Positions 1 through 6,695 of a DNA stretch of 10,732 bases are shown here, in pieces. Made by a program: the position numbers and the translations under genes. The DNA is taken from NCBI GenBank assembly GCA_002482725.1, contig DLGO01000079.1, forward strand, positions 146-10,877. The letters run 5' to 3'. The notes below the pieces were generated by a model, which was not told where the DNA came from, did not search any database, and was given only the letters and a program-made list of their open reading frames with translations. The stretch comes from Bacteroidetes bacterium UBA7692. Its GTDB lineage: Bacteria > Bacteroidota > Bacteroidia > Chitinophagales > LD1. Numbering within the stretch: position 1 is the stretch's first letter; every line of letters starts with the position of its first letter.

Positions 1-1
1 T

Positions 2-811
2 ATAGCCGCAGCACAGCTGGAGAGGCAAAAGGAACTGTACAAAGAAGGCCTGAAATCGCTGACCGAGCTGGAGCAGCGTACACAGGCTTTCCAGAATGTG
101 CAGGCCAAGCTGAATGCAGCAGAAAATAAATTCAGCGCAGCTAAAAATGAGCTGGCAAATGCGCGCCTGGAGATAACTACCGTAGACCGCGAATACAACG
201 AAAAAATAGCCAAGGCAGAGTCGGACAAATTCTCGACCCTGAGCATGGTAAACACTGGGGAGGGCGATGTATCTAAACTGAAAAACCAGTTTCAGAACTA
301 CGCTATACGCAGCGGGTTCTACTATGTGCTGGCCCCACAGGACGGGCAGATAAACCAAACTGTAAAAGCAGGTATAGGTGAAGTGGTGAAGGATGGCGCC
401 ATGCTCGTGCGCATTATACCGCAGCAGGCAGAGCTTGCTGTAGAAATGTATGTAGCCCCGATAGACCTGCCCATCATCCACCCCGGCGAAAAGGTGCGCT
501 TCCAGTTCGATGGCTGGCCTTCTATATTTTTCAGCGGCTGGCCAAATGCCAGCGTGGGTACCTTTGGCGGTGTTATCATTGCCATAGACAACAACATCAG
601 CGAAAACGGTAAGTTCCGTATATTGGTAAAGCCTGACAAAGACGACCACCCATGGCCGAAGGAGCTGAAGCTGGGCGGTGGTGCGCAGGGCTTTGCATTG
701 CTGGGTCGTGTCACTATTATTTACGAGCTGTGGAGGCAGATGAACGGATTTCCGCCGGACTATTACCTACCAAAGAGCAATGGCAGCGACAGTAAAAAGA
801 AAGATAAATAA
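2..811 (+). CDS. HlyD-family periplasmic adaptor (membrane fusion protein), 5'-partial
   Basis: This is the C-terminal part of a type I secretion or efflux adaptor, which links an inner-membrane transporter to a TolC-like channel. The frame is open from base 2, and the GTG at 98 is an internal valine, so the true start lies upstream of the window. About 269 codons are visible. Up to about base 300 the product is charged and Ala/Leu/Glu/Lys-rich, as expected for the coiled-coil hairpin. Bases about 320-430 encode the second half of the barrel-sandwich (lipoyl-like) domain, with YYVLAPQDGQI and GEVVKDGAMLVRI. Bases about 430-735 encode the beta-barrel region, including VAPIDLPIIHPGEKVRF. The protein ends in a lysine-rich tail. 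The stop lies next to the TolC-family start, so the two are co-transcribed. HlyD fold is confident; the transported substrate is unknown. In Bacteroidota such adaptors often sit beside peptidase-containing ABC exporters, but that gene is not visible here. Confidence 0.9.
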   Translation: MAAAQLERQKELYKEGLKSLTELEQRTQAFQNVQAKLNAAENKFSAAKNELANARLEITTVDREYNEKIAKAESDKFSTLSMVNTGEGDVSKLKNQFQNYAIRSGFYYVLAPQDGQINQTVKAGIGEVVKDGAMLVRIIPQQAELAVEMYVAPIDLPIIHPGEKVRFQFDGWPSIFFSGWPNASVGTFGGVIIAIDNNISENGKFRILVKPDKDDHPWPKELKLGGGAQGFALLGRVTIIYELWRQMNGFPPDYYLPKSNGSDSKKKDK

Positions 812-817
812 GTGCGC

Positions 818-2269
818 ATGAGGTTGAAAGCAACATACATACAACGCGCTATTTCACGTACCAAGGTACTAGCTGTACTCTGCATCATGAGCATGTCCGC
901 ATGGGCAGATACGCCTGACTCTACCTATACCCTATCGGCAAAGGACTACATGAGCATGGTGCTGAAGTACCATCCCGTGGCCAAGCAGGCGGACCTGCTG
1001 ACAGAGCGTGCTAAGGCAGAGCTCCTGATAGCGCGCGGCAACTGGGACCCGCTGATAAGCTCGGACTACAACCGCAAAACATTTGACGGGAAGAACTATT
1101 ACTCGCTGTTTGAAAGCAGCCTGAAAGTGCCGCTGTGGATAGGTGAGGTAAAAGCAGGCTACGATTACTACTATGGTATAAACCTGAATCCGCAAAACAA
1201 GATACCTGCCGAGGGGTTAAGCTACTTTGGCATATCGCTGCCTGTGCTTAAAGACCTGATAACAGACAAGAAAAGAACGGGCCTTCGGCAGGCAAAAATT
1301 TTCCGCGAGGCAAGCGAGCAGCAGCGGCTAGACCAGCTGAACGACCTTCTATATGAAGCGCTGAGTGCCTACTGGAACTGGGCAGTACAATCGCAGTCGA
1401 TAGCCATACACAATGCCGCCCTGAACAATGCTACACTGCGCTTGAACTATACCAAAAAACTGGTAGAGTTTGGCGACCGTCCAGCTATAGATTCTATAGA
1501 GGCGCTGACACAAGTGCAGACCAGGCAATTCCAGTTGAACGAGACAATGCTGATGTACAACAACTCCGCGCTTGGGCTATCTAATTTCCTATGGTATGAA
1601 AACGATGAGCCATTCCTATTGCCTGCCACGGCCAAGCCTACAGTTTTAGATTCATTGCTGTTGCAAACGCCGCTTACTGCGCTGGCCTTTGATGAGTTGC
1701 TGAACAACCTGGCACAAACACATCCTGCGTTGGCTGCCTACCGTTTCAAGATAAGCCAGCTGAAGGCAGACCTTCTGCTGAAAAAACAGAACATATTGCC
1801 TACGCTGAATGCGCAGTATAACATACTGAGCAAGGAGCTGGATTTTTTCCGCAACCCTGAGCTGCAAGCTGTGCGGAACAACTACAAGTTTGGTGTAACC
1901 TTTGTAATGCCAATCACCTTTGCGCAGAGCAGGTGTGAACTGAAACTGGCAAGGCTGAAAATAATGGATGCCAAGTACAGCATGGAACTGAAAACGCTGG
2001 AGCTGACCAACAAGTTGAAAAGCTACTACAATGAAGTGGTGACGCTACGCAGCCAAACAGAACTGTACATTGCTACGATACAGAATTTCCAAAGGCTATA
2101 TGATGGCGAAGATAGGCGCTTTAAAGTGGGCGAAAGCTCTATGTTCCTGGTAAACTCGCGCGAAAACAAGCTGATAGAAACGCAGCTAAAGCTGATAGAG
2201 CTTCAGGGCAAATACCAGAAGAGCGAGGCCGGATTAAAATGGTCTGCCGGCAAGCTGACACAGCCGTAA
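818..2269 (+). CDS. TolC-family outer membrane channel protein
   Basis: This is an outer membrane efflux channel that forms the exit duct for the adaptor encoded directly upstream. The N-terminus has basic residues, then a hydrophobic stretch ending in MSMSAWA before DTPDS, a good Sec signal peptide cut near residue 30. The mature protein has the two-fold OEP layout. Each half has a long amphipathic helical stretch (for example YWNWAVQSQSIAIHNAALNN and ANDLK-like heptad regions near the C-terminus), separated by short beta-strand segments such as VPLWIGEVKAGYDYYYG. FGDRPAIDSIEALTQVQTR is the usual conserved helix turn of this family. Length, about 483 aa, is normal. Start choice: GTG at 812 directly follows the upstream stop, and ATG at 818 is two codons later. 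I prefer ATG; either gives the same signal peptide. The gene converges on the DUF1501 gene with 10 bp between stops. Family is confident; cargo is unknown. Confidence 0.92.
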   Translation: MRLKATYIQRAISRTKVLAVLCIMSMSAWADTPDSTYTLSAKDYMSMVLKYHPVAKQADLLTERAKAELLIARGNWDPLISSDYNRKTFDGKNYYSLFESSLKVPLWIGEVKAGYDYYYGINLNPQNKIPAEGLSYFGISLPVLKDLITDKKRTGLRQAKIFREASEQQRLDQLNDLLYEALSAYWNWAVQSQSIAIHNAALNNATLRLNYTKKLVEFGDRPAIDSIEALTQVQTRQFQLNETMLMYNNSALGLSNFLWYENDEPFLLPATAKPTVLDSLLLQTPLTALAFDELLNNLAQTHPALAAYRFKISQLKADLLLKKQNILPTLNAQYNILSKELDFFRNPELQAVRNNYKFGVTFVMPITFAQSRCELKLARLKIMDAKYSMELKTLELTNKLKSYYNEVVTLRSQTELYIATIQNFQRLYDGEDRRFKVGESSMFLVNSRENKLIETQLKLIELQGKYQKSEAGLKWSAGKLTQP

Positions 2270-2282
2270 ATATTAATATTTA
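2267..2282. repeat. Perfect 16-bp AT-only palindrome spanning two facing stop codons
   Basis: TAAATATTAATATTTA reads identically on both strands. Its first three bases are the TAA of the TolC-family gene and its last three are the TAA of the DUF1501 gene on the other strand. It contains no G or C and has no loop, so it would form only a weak hairpin and is not a convincing intrinsic terminator. No other terminator-like hairpin was seen between these convergent genes. Confidence 0.75.
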
Positions 2283-3863
2283 GCGGGCTATTATCATAGT
2301 CCTCATTTGCTGTACAGGGCCATTCTGAAAACGGGCATAGTATACCCCTGTAGCGTATTCCTCATTCTCGAAGCTCACCTTGTGCGTACCTGCTGTCAGG
2401 TTATCGTCTACCAGTGTCTTTATGCATTTACCCTCACCGTTGAACACCTGCACCAATGTGTGCTCACCACCTGTGGTAAACTGTATGGTGGTAGATGTGG
2501 TAAACGGATTCGGATAATTGGTAATCAGATTAAGCCCCGCCGCTTTGTTGATCTCATGTAGTGCAGTAGCAGCGCAGTCTGCATTATCTACCAGTGGCAA
2601 TGACTGGAAGTTTTGCAGCATTACGGTATCCAGATCGGGTTGCTGCACACAGAACCAATCCTGCAATATAGAAGCATACACCGAACGGAAATCGTACTGC
2701 ATAGGCAGGTTATCATCTACCGAGGCACCTGTTGGTATTACAGGGTTGGTACCCAATATGCCCGGCAGCACTTTATTGCCAAACAGGAACATAGGCGCAG
2801 CAGAGCCGTGGTCGGTACCCAGGCTGGCGTTGGATTGTATGCGCCTGCCAAACTCCGAGAAAGTCATACCCAGCACCCTGTCGCCAAAGCCCAAGCCATT
2901 GCAATCATCTACAAAAGCCTTGATGGCATCCGATAGCTGCTTCAGCAAATCAGCATGGTCGCCTTGCGTGGTATCGCTTGAGTCTACCTGTAGTGAGTGC
3001 GTATCGAAGCCGCCAATATCCACCATGTATATCCGGGTTTTCAACCCTCCTGCTATCAGGCTCGACACTACTTTCAGCGCATCGGCTAGTGGGTTATTGG
3101 CAGGGTAAGTGCCGTGTACCACTGTTTTTTGCGCAGCGGCTTTTATCACTGCTGAGTAGTCTGTGCTTTGTGCCGATACGGTGCGTATGTATTGCAGCTC
3201 CTTGCCATACAGCGATGTAGGCGCTGGTGCCTCGTACCCATTTTGCAGGTCGTAGAAATCCTTGGTATTGGTAATGGCAAAAGCCATGTTCATCTGCGGC
3301 CCCTGAAAGCCCGGAGACAAAAGCGCGCCTACCTGTATCGCCAGTGGATCGGGCATGGCAGTATTCGGGTAGCCGTTGGGGTAGTTGGGATATTCATTAT
3401 TCAGATTCCTGCCGGCCCAGCCTGTGGTAAGCAGCTGGTCGGAGTCCGATGCGGTAAGCCATATATCTGTACTGCGGAAGTGGGAGTAGTTCGGGTCGGG
3501 GTAGCCTACCGATTGCACTATGCGCAGCTTATTGTCATTGTACAGCTGCTGCATACCAGTCATGGCGGGGTGCAGTCCTGTGGCGGTTGTTCCATTCAGC
3601 TTCAGCACCTTGGTATCCTGTATCATCACATTGCTGCGGGCTGCCGATAGCGGGCTATACTGGTCCAGCGGTATCACCATGTTCAGTCCATCGTTGCCAC
3701 CGTTCATCTGCACTATTACCAGTACGTGGTCGCCTGCGTCGCGGCCTCCGGTCATGGATTCAAGGGCAGCTGAAGCACCAAATGCGCTAACAGGTATGCC
3801 ATTCAGTATGGTTGGTATAGCGGCAAGCGGGGCAGCTGTTTTCAGGAATTTCCTACGTTTCAT
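2280..3863 (-). CDS. DUF1501 family protein with Tat-like signal and T9SS type A sorting domain
   Basis: 527 aa. The N-terminus MKRRKFLKTAAPLAAIPTIL carries RRKFLK, which fits the twin-arginine consensus, then a hydrophobic stretch and a likely cut after VSAFGA (about residue 30). The body has DUF1501 hallmarks: QMNGGNDGLNMVIPL (52-66), YSHFRSTDIW (126-135), GGFDTHS (284-290) and SEFGRR...GTDHGSAAPMFLFG (336-362). DUF1501 is placed with alkaline-phosphatase/sulfatase-like folds; the Asp/His residues in the last two motifs could bind metal, but activity is unproven. From about residue 449 there is a T9SS sorting domain: NYPNPFTTSTTIQF, then beta-strand repeats, GVYYARF, and a basic end near MIIAR. 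The protein is therefore predicted to cross the outer membrane through the gliding-associated system. It lies 31 bp downstream of the DUF1800 gene, its usual partner, and a purine-rich stretch (AGAAAGAGAA) precedes the ATG. Substrate unknown. Confidence 0.93.
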   Translation of the reverse strand: MKRRKFLKTAAPLAAIPTILNGIPVSAFGASAALESMTGGRDAGDHVLVIVQMNGGNDGLNMVIPLDQYSPLSAARSNVMIQDTKVLKLNGTTATGLHPAMTGMQQLYNDNKLRIVQSVGYPDPNYSHFRSTDIWLTASDSDQLLTTGWAGRNLNNEYPNYPNGYPNTAMPDPLAIQVGALLSPGFQGPQMNMAFAITNTKDFYDLQNGYEAPAPTSLYGKELQYIRTVSAQSTDYSAVIKAAAQKTVVHGTYPANNPLADALKVVSSLIAGGLKTRIYMVDIGGFDTHSLQVDSSDTTQGDHADLLKQLSDAIKAFVDDCNGLGFGDRVLGMTFSEFGRRIQSNASLGTDHGSAAPMFLFGNKVLPGILGTNPVIPTGASVDDNLPMQYDFRSVYASILQDWFCVQQPDLDTVMLQNFQSLPLVDNADCAATALHEINKAAGLNLITNYPNPFTTSTTIQFTTGGEHTLVQVFNGEGKCIKTLVDDNLTAGTHKVSFENEEYATGVYYARFQNGPVQQMRTMIIAR

Positions 3864-3894
3864 TTCTCTTTCTTTTGGATGGTATGGGAAAAGA

Positions 3895-5556
3895 TCAGCT
3901 CAATTGGTATTCGGGCATGCGCACCAGGTAGCGCACAGCTATCTGTATGTTGTACTCCACTATATTTTTGTAGGTAGAGTTTACCGGGTCGGCGACATAG
4001 TCATCGTAAGCCACAGTCCAGTAGTAACCAGATGTTTGCCCCGAAAGCATAGTTGTTCTCAATACCGCCTTCAGCCCTGCATCTGCATCCATCGGGTGCA
4101 GGTGGGCTATCATATCATCTATCAGCACATCCACATCGCGGGGGTTGCTGTATTGCTGCACAAATTCAAGCGGATTTACCTTTACGGTCTGCCCTGATTT
4201 GGTAACTCCCTGAAACAGCAGCGCATCGCACAACAGATTGCGAAACGGGTAGGTGACAGAGTTTATCCATATCTCGTGAAACATAGGCTCCTGGTAAAAT
4301 GCAGGCCAGCCTGATACATTTGGCGGGTCCAGAATCCACTGCTGCAACAGGAAGCCGTAATCGGTCAACTGCTTCCACATGTGGTATTGAGTGGCAACAT
4401 CTGTATTATCGGGAAATACCAATTTAGTTTCCCGCGCAAAGCCCACTTCGAAGTCCACCGGTGGCTTTATGAATGCCCCCCGGTTGGCGATGTCAAAGAA
4501 GTGCTCACTCTTGAAGAGCAGCTCCAGCACGGGTTTTATTTCATAGCCATTGCTTTTGAATAGTGCCGCCATAGGAATTATCACATTGGCTTCTACGGTA
4601 CTGTCGATGTCGTAGTAAACAAAGAACCTGTATAGCCTGCGGCATATATACATCGACACCTCGTTGGTGGCAAATATCATGTCCAACATGGCGTCCAGTT
4701 CCGTAGCGCCTGCTGCGCCTATTTGACCAGCTATAACTGTATTATTAAAAAAGGCTGAAAACTGCTTGCTCCCAAGGTCGTGTTTGGATGAATCAAAGTA
4801 AGATGTAAGCGTGGTCTGGTCAATTCTGTAGCCTGTAAGTACCCGTGCAGCAGCCTTTACATCATCCTCTGTATAGCCTGAGTTGGGGCCTTTGCCCAAG
4901 GTAAAAAGCTCCTGTAGCTCGCGGCCATAATTTTCATCGGGAGCATTCTTTGTGTTCAGGTAGCCGTTCAGGTAGCGCAGCATGGCAGGGTCCAGCGTTA
5001 TTGCCTTTACCAAATCTTTAAAGTTGCCCAAAGCATGTTGGCGCAATGTCACCAGCATTTTGTAGCCACCTCGTGCATCCTGGTATTCCTTTAGCTCTGT
5101 AGAAAAATGGTTGTGCCAGAAAAGCACCATTTTTTCCTCTATACTTCGGCCCTGGTTCAGCATCAGGCTCATCCACCAGCTCTTGAGCGACTGCACCCGC
5201 TCCCCTATCAGCAACTGGTCATAAGGTGCATTTACCCATGTTTGCCCCAATGCTACATTCGGGTCCGGGTTCTGTGCATTGCTATAATTATTCACGGGAG
5301 GCGATGGAGTTACTCCGGTCGGCAGCATCAGCTCGTCTACAGCCTGTACCATCGTTTTTCCCTTAAAATAATTGATATCGGCAGTAGATGCTCCAAACAT
5401 TACCTTGCGCAACAGGTGCTTTACTTCCTTTTGCCCAAAAGTGCCGGTATATGGCGCGGTGCCTGTGGTGCTACGAAGTATGGATGAGGGCGCTGCGGGC
5501 ATTACCGGCTGTTCTTCTTCCAATTCGGATAACGAGAGAAAAGCTCTGCGATTCAT
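3895..5556 (-). CDS. DUF1800 domain-containing protein
   Basis: 553 aa, a typical length. Family motifs in order: VKHLLRKVMFGAS (45-57), MVLFWHNHFST (143-153), DPAMLRYLNGYLN (189-201), DENYGRELQELFTLGKG (207-223), YTEDDVKAAARVLTGYRID (228-246), PPNVSGWPAF (411-420) and a C-terminus in VRMPEYQLS, matching the usual PEFQ-like end. DUF1800 proteins are widespread, have no established biochemical role and are usually encoded just before a DUF1501 gene, as here. The start MNRRAFLSLSELEEEQPV contains an RRxFL motif, but an acidic, non-hydrophobic segment follows, so there is no recognisable signal peptide; export, if it occurs, would need another route or the partner protein. The ATG at 5556 is preceded by an AT-rich leader with no clear Shine-Dalgarno. 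It is the first gene of the minus-strand pair, and its promoter should lie in the divergent gap upstream. Family is confident; function unknown. Confidence 0.93.
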   Translation of the reverse strand: MNRRAFLSLSELEEEQPVMPAAPSSILRSTTGTAPYTGTFGQKEVKHLLRKVMFGASTADINYFKGKTMVQAVDELMLPTGVTPSPPVNNYSNAQNPDPNVALGQTWVNAPYDQLLIGERVQSLKSWWMSLMLNQGRSIEEKMVLFWHNHFSTELKEYQDARGGYKMLVTLRQHALGNFKDLVKAITLDPAMLRYLNGYLNTKNAPDENYGRELQELFTLGKGPNSGYTEDDVKAAARVLTGYRIDQTTLTSYFDSSKHDLGSKQFSAFFNNTVIAGQIGAAGATELDAMLDMIFATNEVSMYICRRLYRFFVYYDIDSTVEANVIIPMAALFKSNGYEIKPVLELLFKSEHFFDIANRGAFIKPPVDFEVGFARETKLVFPDNTDVATQYHMWKQLTDYGFLLQQWILDPPNVSGWPAFYQEPMFHEIWINSVTYPFRNLLCDALLFQGVTKSGQTVKVNPLEFVQQYSNPRDVDVLIDDMIAHLHPMDADAGLKAVLRTTMLSGQTSGYYWTVAYDDYVADPVNSTYKNIVEYNIQIAVRYLVRMPEYQLS

Positions 5557-5733
5557 AATTTATCAATTTATGTTAAAGACATAAGGATAGACCTATGCAT
5601 AAAGGTAAGGTTTAAAGTGAAAAGAGGAAACAGAAGAAAATAGATAAATTCTTAAACCGGCAATCATACCAACAAAATATACCATATAATTATTAGGTTC
5701 GTACTACCATTATACATTTCACCAACCCTGAAT
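5557..5733. promoter_or_regulatory. Divergent intergenic region, presumed promoters both ways
   Basis: This AT-rich 177-bp gap separates the start codons of the minus-strand DUF1800 gene and the plus-strand lipoprotein gene, so promoters for both are expected here. I found no full match to the Bacteroidota -33 TTTG / -7 TAnnTTTG consensus. The nearest -7-like strings are TATATTTTG on the minus strand (about 5670-5678) and TACATTTC on the plus strand, only about 16 bases before the lipoprotein ATG. Neither has a convincing -33 partner. No operator palindrome was recognised. Confidence 0.4.
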
Positions 5734-6357
5734 ATGAAAAATACCCTATTTACATTTTTTATTTTGGCAATTGCTATTTGGGCATCCTGCAAAAACCCCG
5801 CTGGTAATATGCCTGCTTCGATAAACGATAGTACATCCGGCCACAGTAACACCGACCAAGTAACGGAATCGGAACTTCCACAGGAAAACCCGGGAGAAAA
5901 AGTAAGCGGTGATTTTGATGGTGATGGCAGACAGGAGGGTGCGGGCATCAATAGATCAGAAGCAAAAGAGGAAGAATATGTAATCCATTTTGCCAGCAGT
6001 AAATTACCACAAATAGAAATAGGCTGCTGTGGCTCTCTATTAGTAAATGAAGGCGACTTGAATAATGATGGCGGTGATGAATTAAATGTTTTTCAATCGC
6101 CATATAATGGATGCACCAATTCGTTGCGCACATACACCTATTCAAACAACAAATGGAGAGCCCTTTATGAGCCGTTTATGTTTTCTGTTGGTTGCAGCAC
6201 TCAGATTTCGGAACAGGAATACCTGGATTGGGTAGTAGCCGAAAAAGGCGAAGTATATTATCACATACCAGACCCGAATGATGAAGATGTACTGAGTGAA
6301 GACGGCAGTAAAATCGTTTTCAGTAATTTGATGAAAGTGAAAGCTAAAGTGAATTAG
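5734..6357 (+). CDS. Hypothetical lipoprotein with two calcium-loop-like motifs
   Basis: 207 aa, not recognised as a named family. The N-terminus is a lipoprotein signal: MKNTLF, a hydrophobic stretch, then IWASC with Cys19 as the lipidated residue. A low-complexity Ser/Thr/Asn/Glu linker follows to about residue 55, as is common for outer membrane lipoproteins. Two Asp-rich loops follow: GDFDGDGRQE (59-68) and GDLNNDGGDE (107-116). Their DxDxDG/DxNxDG spacing resembles the calcium-binding loops of FG-GAP/VCBS or EF-hand-like repeats. A CC pair (98-99) and Cys at about 126 and 148 may form disulfides. The gene looks AT-richer than the neighbouring export and TPR genes. It has its own gap upstream and a 338-bp gap downstream, so it is probably monocistronic. 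It could be a surface binding protein or a fragment-like relative of VCBS proteins; function is not claimed. Confidence 0.8.
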   Translation: MKNTLFTFFILAIAIWASCKNPAGNMPASINDSTSGHSNTDQVTESELPQENPGEKVSGDFDGDGRQEGAGINRSEAKEEEYVIHFASSKLPQIEIGCCGSLLVNEGDLNNDGGDELNVFQSPYNGCTNSLRTYTYSNNKWRALYEPFMFSVGCSTQISEQEYLDWVVAEKGEVYYHIPDPNDEDVLSEDGSKIVFSNLMKVKAKVN

Positions 6358-6389
6358 AGGAAATTTTTATTCTAATAACTCCCTTAAAA

Positions 6390-6582
6390 TAAAAAAACCC
6401 ACACAGATACCTGACGTTGTGCTGCAACAATTCAGGATTTGGGCCTAGCGCCATCGCTGTAATCTGCTGTTAACCTGTTTTTTGGACGAGGACCCTGCGA
6501 GCAGGGTTTGCAGCCCGCCATTGACGAAACAAATAAGCCCGGATAGTAAATAATACCAGCTAACGAATCGACCTGTGTGGGG
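6390..6582. ncRNA. Candidate structured RNA of unknown family, strand undecided
   Basis: Folded by hand, this stretch forms: P1, CCCACACAG (6398-6406) with CTGTGTGGG (6573-6581); P2, CCTGA/TCAGG (6410-6414/6432-6436) enclosing GTTG/CAAC (6416-6419/6425-6428); P3, 6437-6444 with 6537-6544; P4, AGCG-CCAT-CGCT (6447-6458); P5, 6476-6481 with 6526-6531; P6, ACCCTG-CGAG-CAGGGT (6492-6507). Strand evidence conflicts. Read as plus, six G-U wobbles extend P3-P6. Read as minus, wobbles extend P1 and P2, and P1 is followed by U7-A-U4, like a terminator tail. The minus reading, about 190 nt with a closing stem, a 28-nt unpaired 5' side and a hairpin on the 3' side of a central bubble, recalls 6S RNA architecture, but no sequence signature proves it. 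It could instead be a leader of the TPR gene or a non-coding intergenic repeat. Confidence 0.42.
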
Positions 6583-6593
6583 TAAGTTTATAG

Positions 6594-6624
6594 TATTGGA
6601 AGCCCGAAAGGCTTCTAAACAATA
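6594..6624. other. Stem-loop between the folded element and the TPR gene
   Basis: GAAGCC (6599-6604) pairs with GGCTTC (6610-6615) around a CGAAA loop. An outer TATTG (6594-6598) pairs with CAATA (6620-6624), with four unpaired bases (6616-6619) on the 3' side. It is not followed by a T-run on either strand, so it is not a typical intrinsic terminator. It lies 72 bp before the TPR lipoprotein ATG and could belong to its leader or to the adjoining folded element. Confidence 0.5.
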
Positions 6625-6695
6625 TTTATGTAAAAGAACTACTGCAAAATAGCAATAATGTGACTTAGTATTCCAAACTTTACGGCACTATTTAT

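Larger units (their letters stand above)
6358..6695. other. 338-bp intergenic region without a protein gene
   Basis: No coding frame is convincing here. The region opens with an AT-rich run ending in seven A's (6391-6397). It is then filled mainly by a compact folded element (6398-6581) and a second hairpin (6594-6624), and ends with about 70 AT-rich bases before the TPR lipoprotein ATG. No clear plus-strand TAnnTTTG promoter was found for the TPR gene. On the minus strand, TTTG (6674-6677) and TATTTTG (6645-6651), 22 bases apart, loosely resemble a Bacteroidota promoter firing toward the folded element. One base is missing from the -7 box, so this is only suggestive. Confidence 0.6.

Noticed and set aside
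98..100. GTG as start codon of the HlyD-like gene
   Set aside because: The frame continues open to the window edge with coiled-coil sequence typical of the family, so this is an internal valine.
2518..3108. A 196-codon plus-strand open frame inside the DUF1501 gene
   Set aside because: It is fully antisense to conserved DUF1501 motifs, and its Ser/Cys-rich product looks like a shadow translation.
3520..4197. A 225-codon open frame on the plus strand across the DUF1501/DUF1800 junction
   Set aside because: It is antisense to two well-supported genes, has no recognisable domain, and its composition follows from the codons of the opposite strand.
6390..6582. Retron msr-msd RNA or MITE-type element bounded by the 9-bp inverted repeat
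   Set aside because: No reverse transcriptase or transposase is in the window, no clear target-site duplication flanks the repeat, and the inverted similarity does not extend beyond about 10 bp.
6537..6582. tRNA-like start GCCCGGATAG
   Set aside because: No D-loop, anticodon stem or T-loop GTTCGA follows at tRNA spacing; the string is explained by helix P3 of the folded element.
6594..6624. Rho-independent terminator
   Set aside because: The stem is good, but no T-run follows on either strand.
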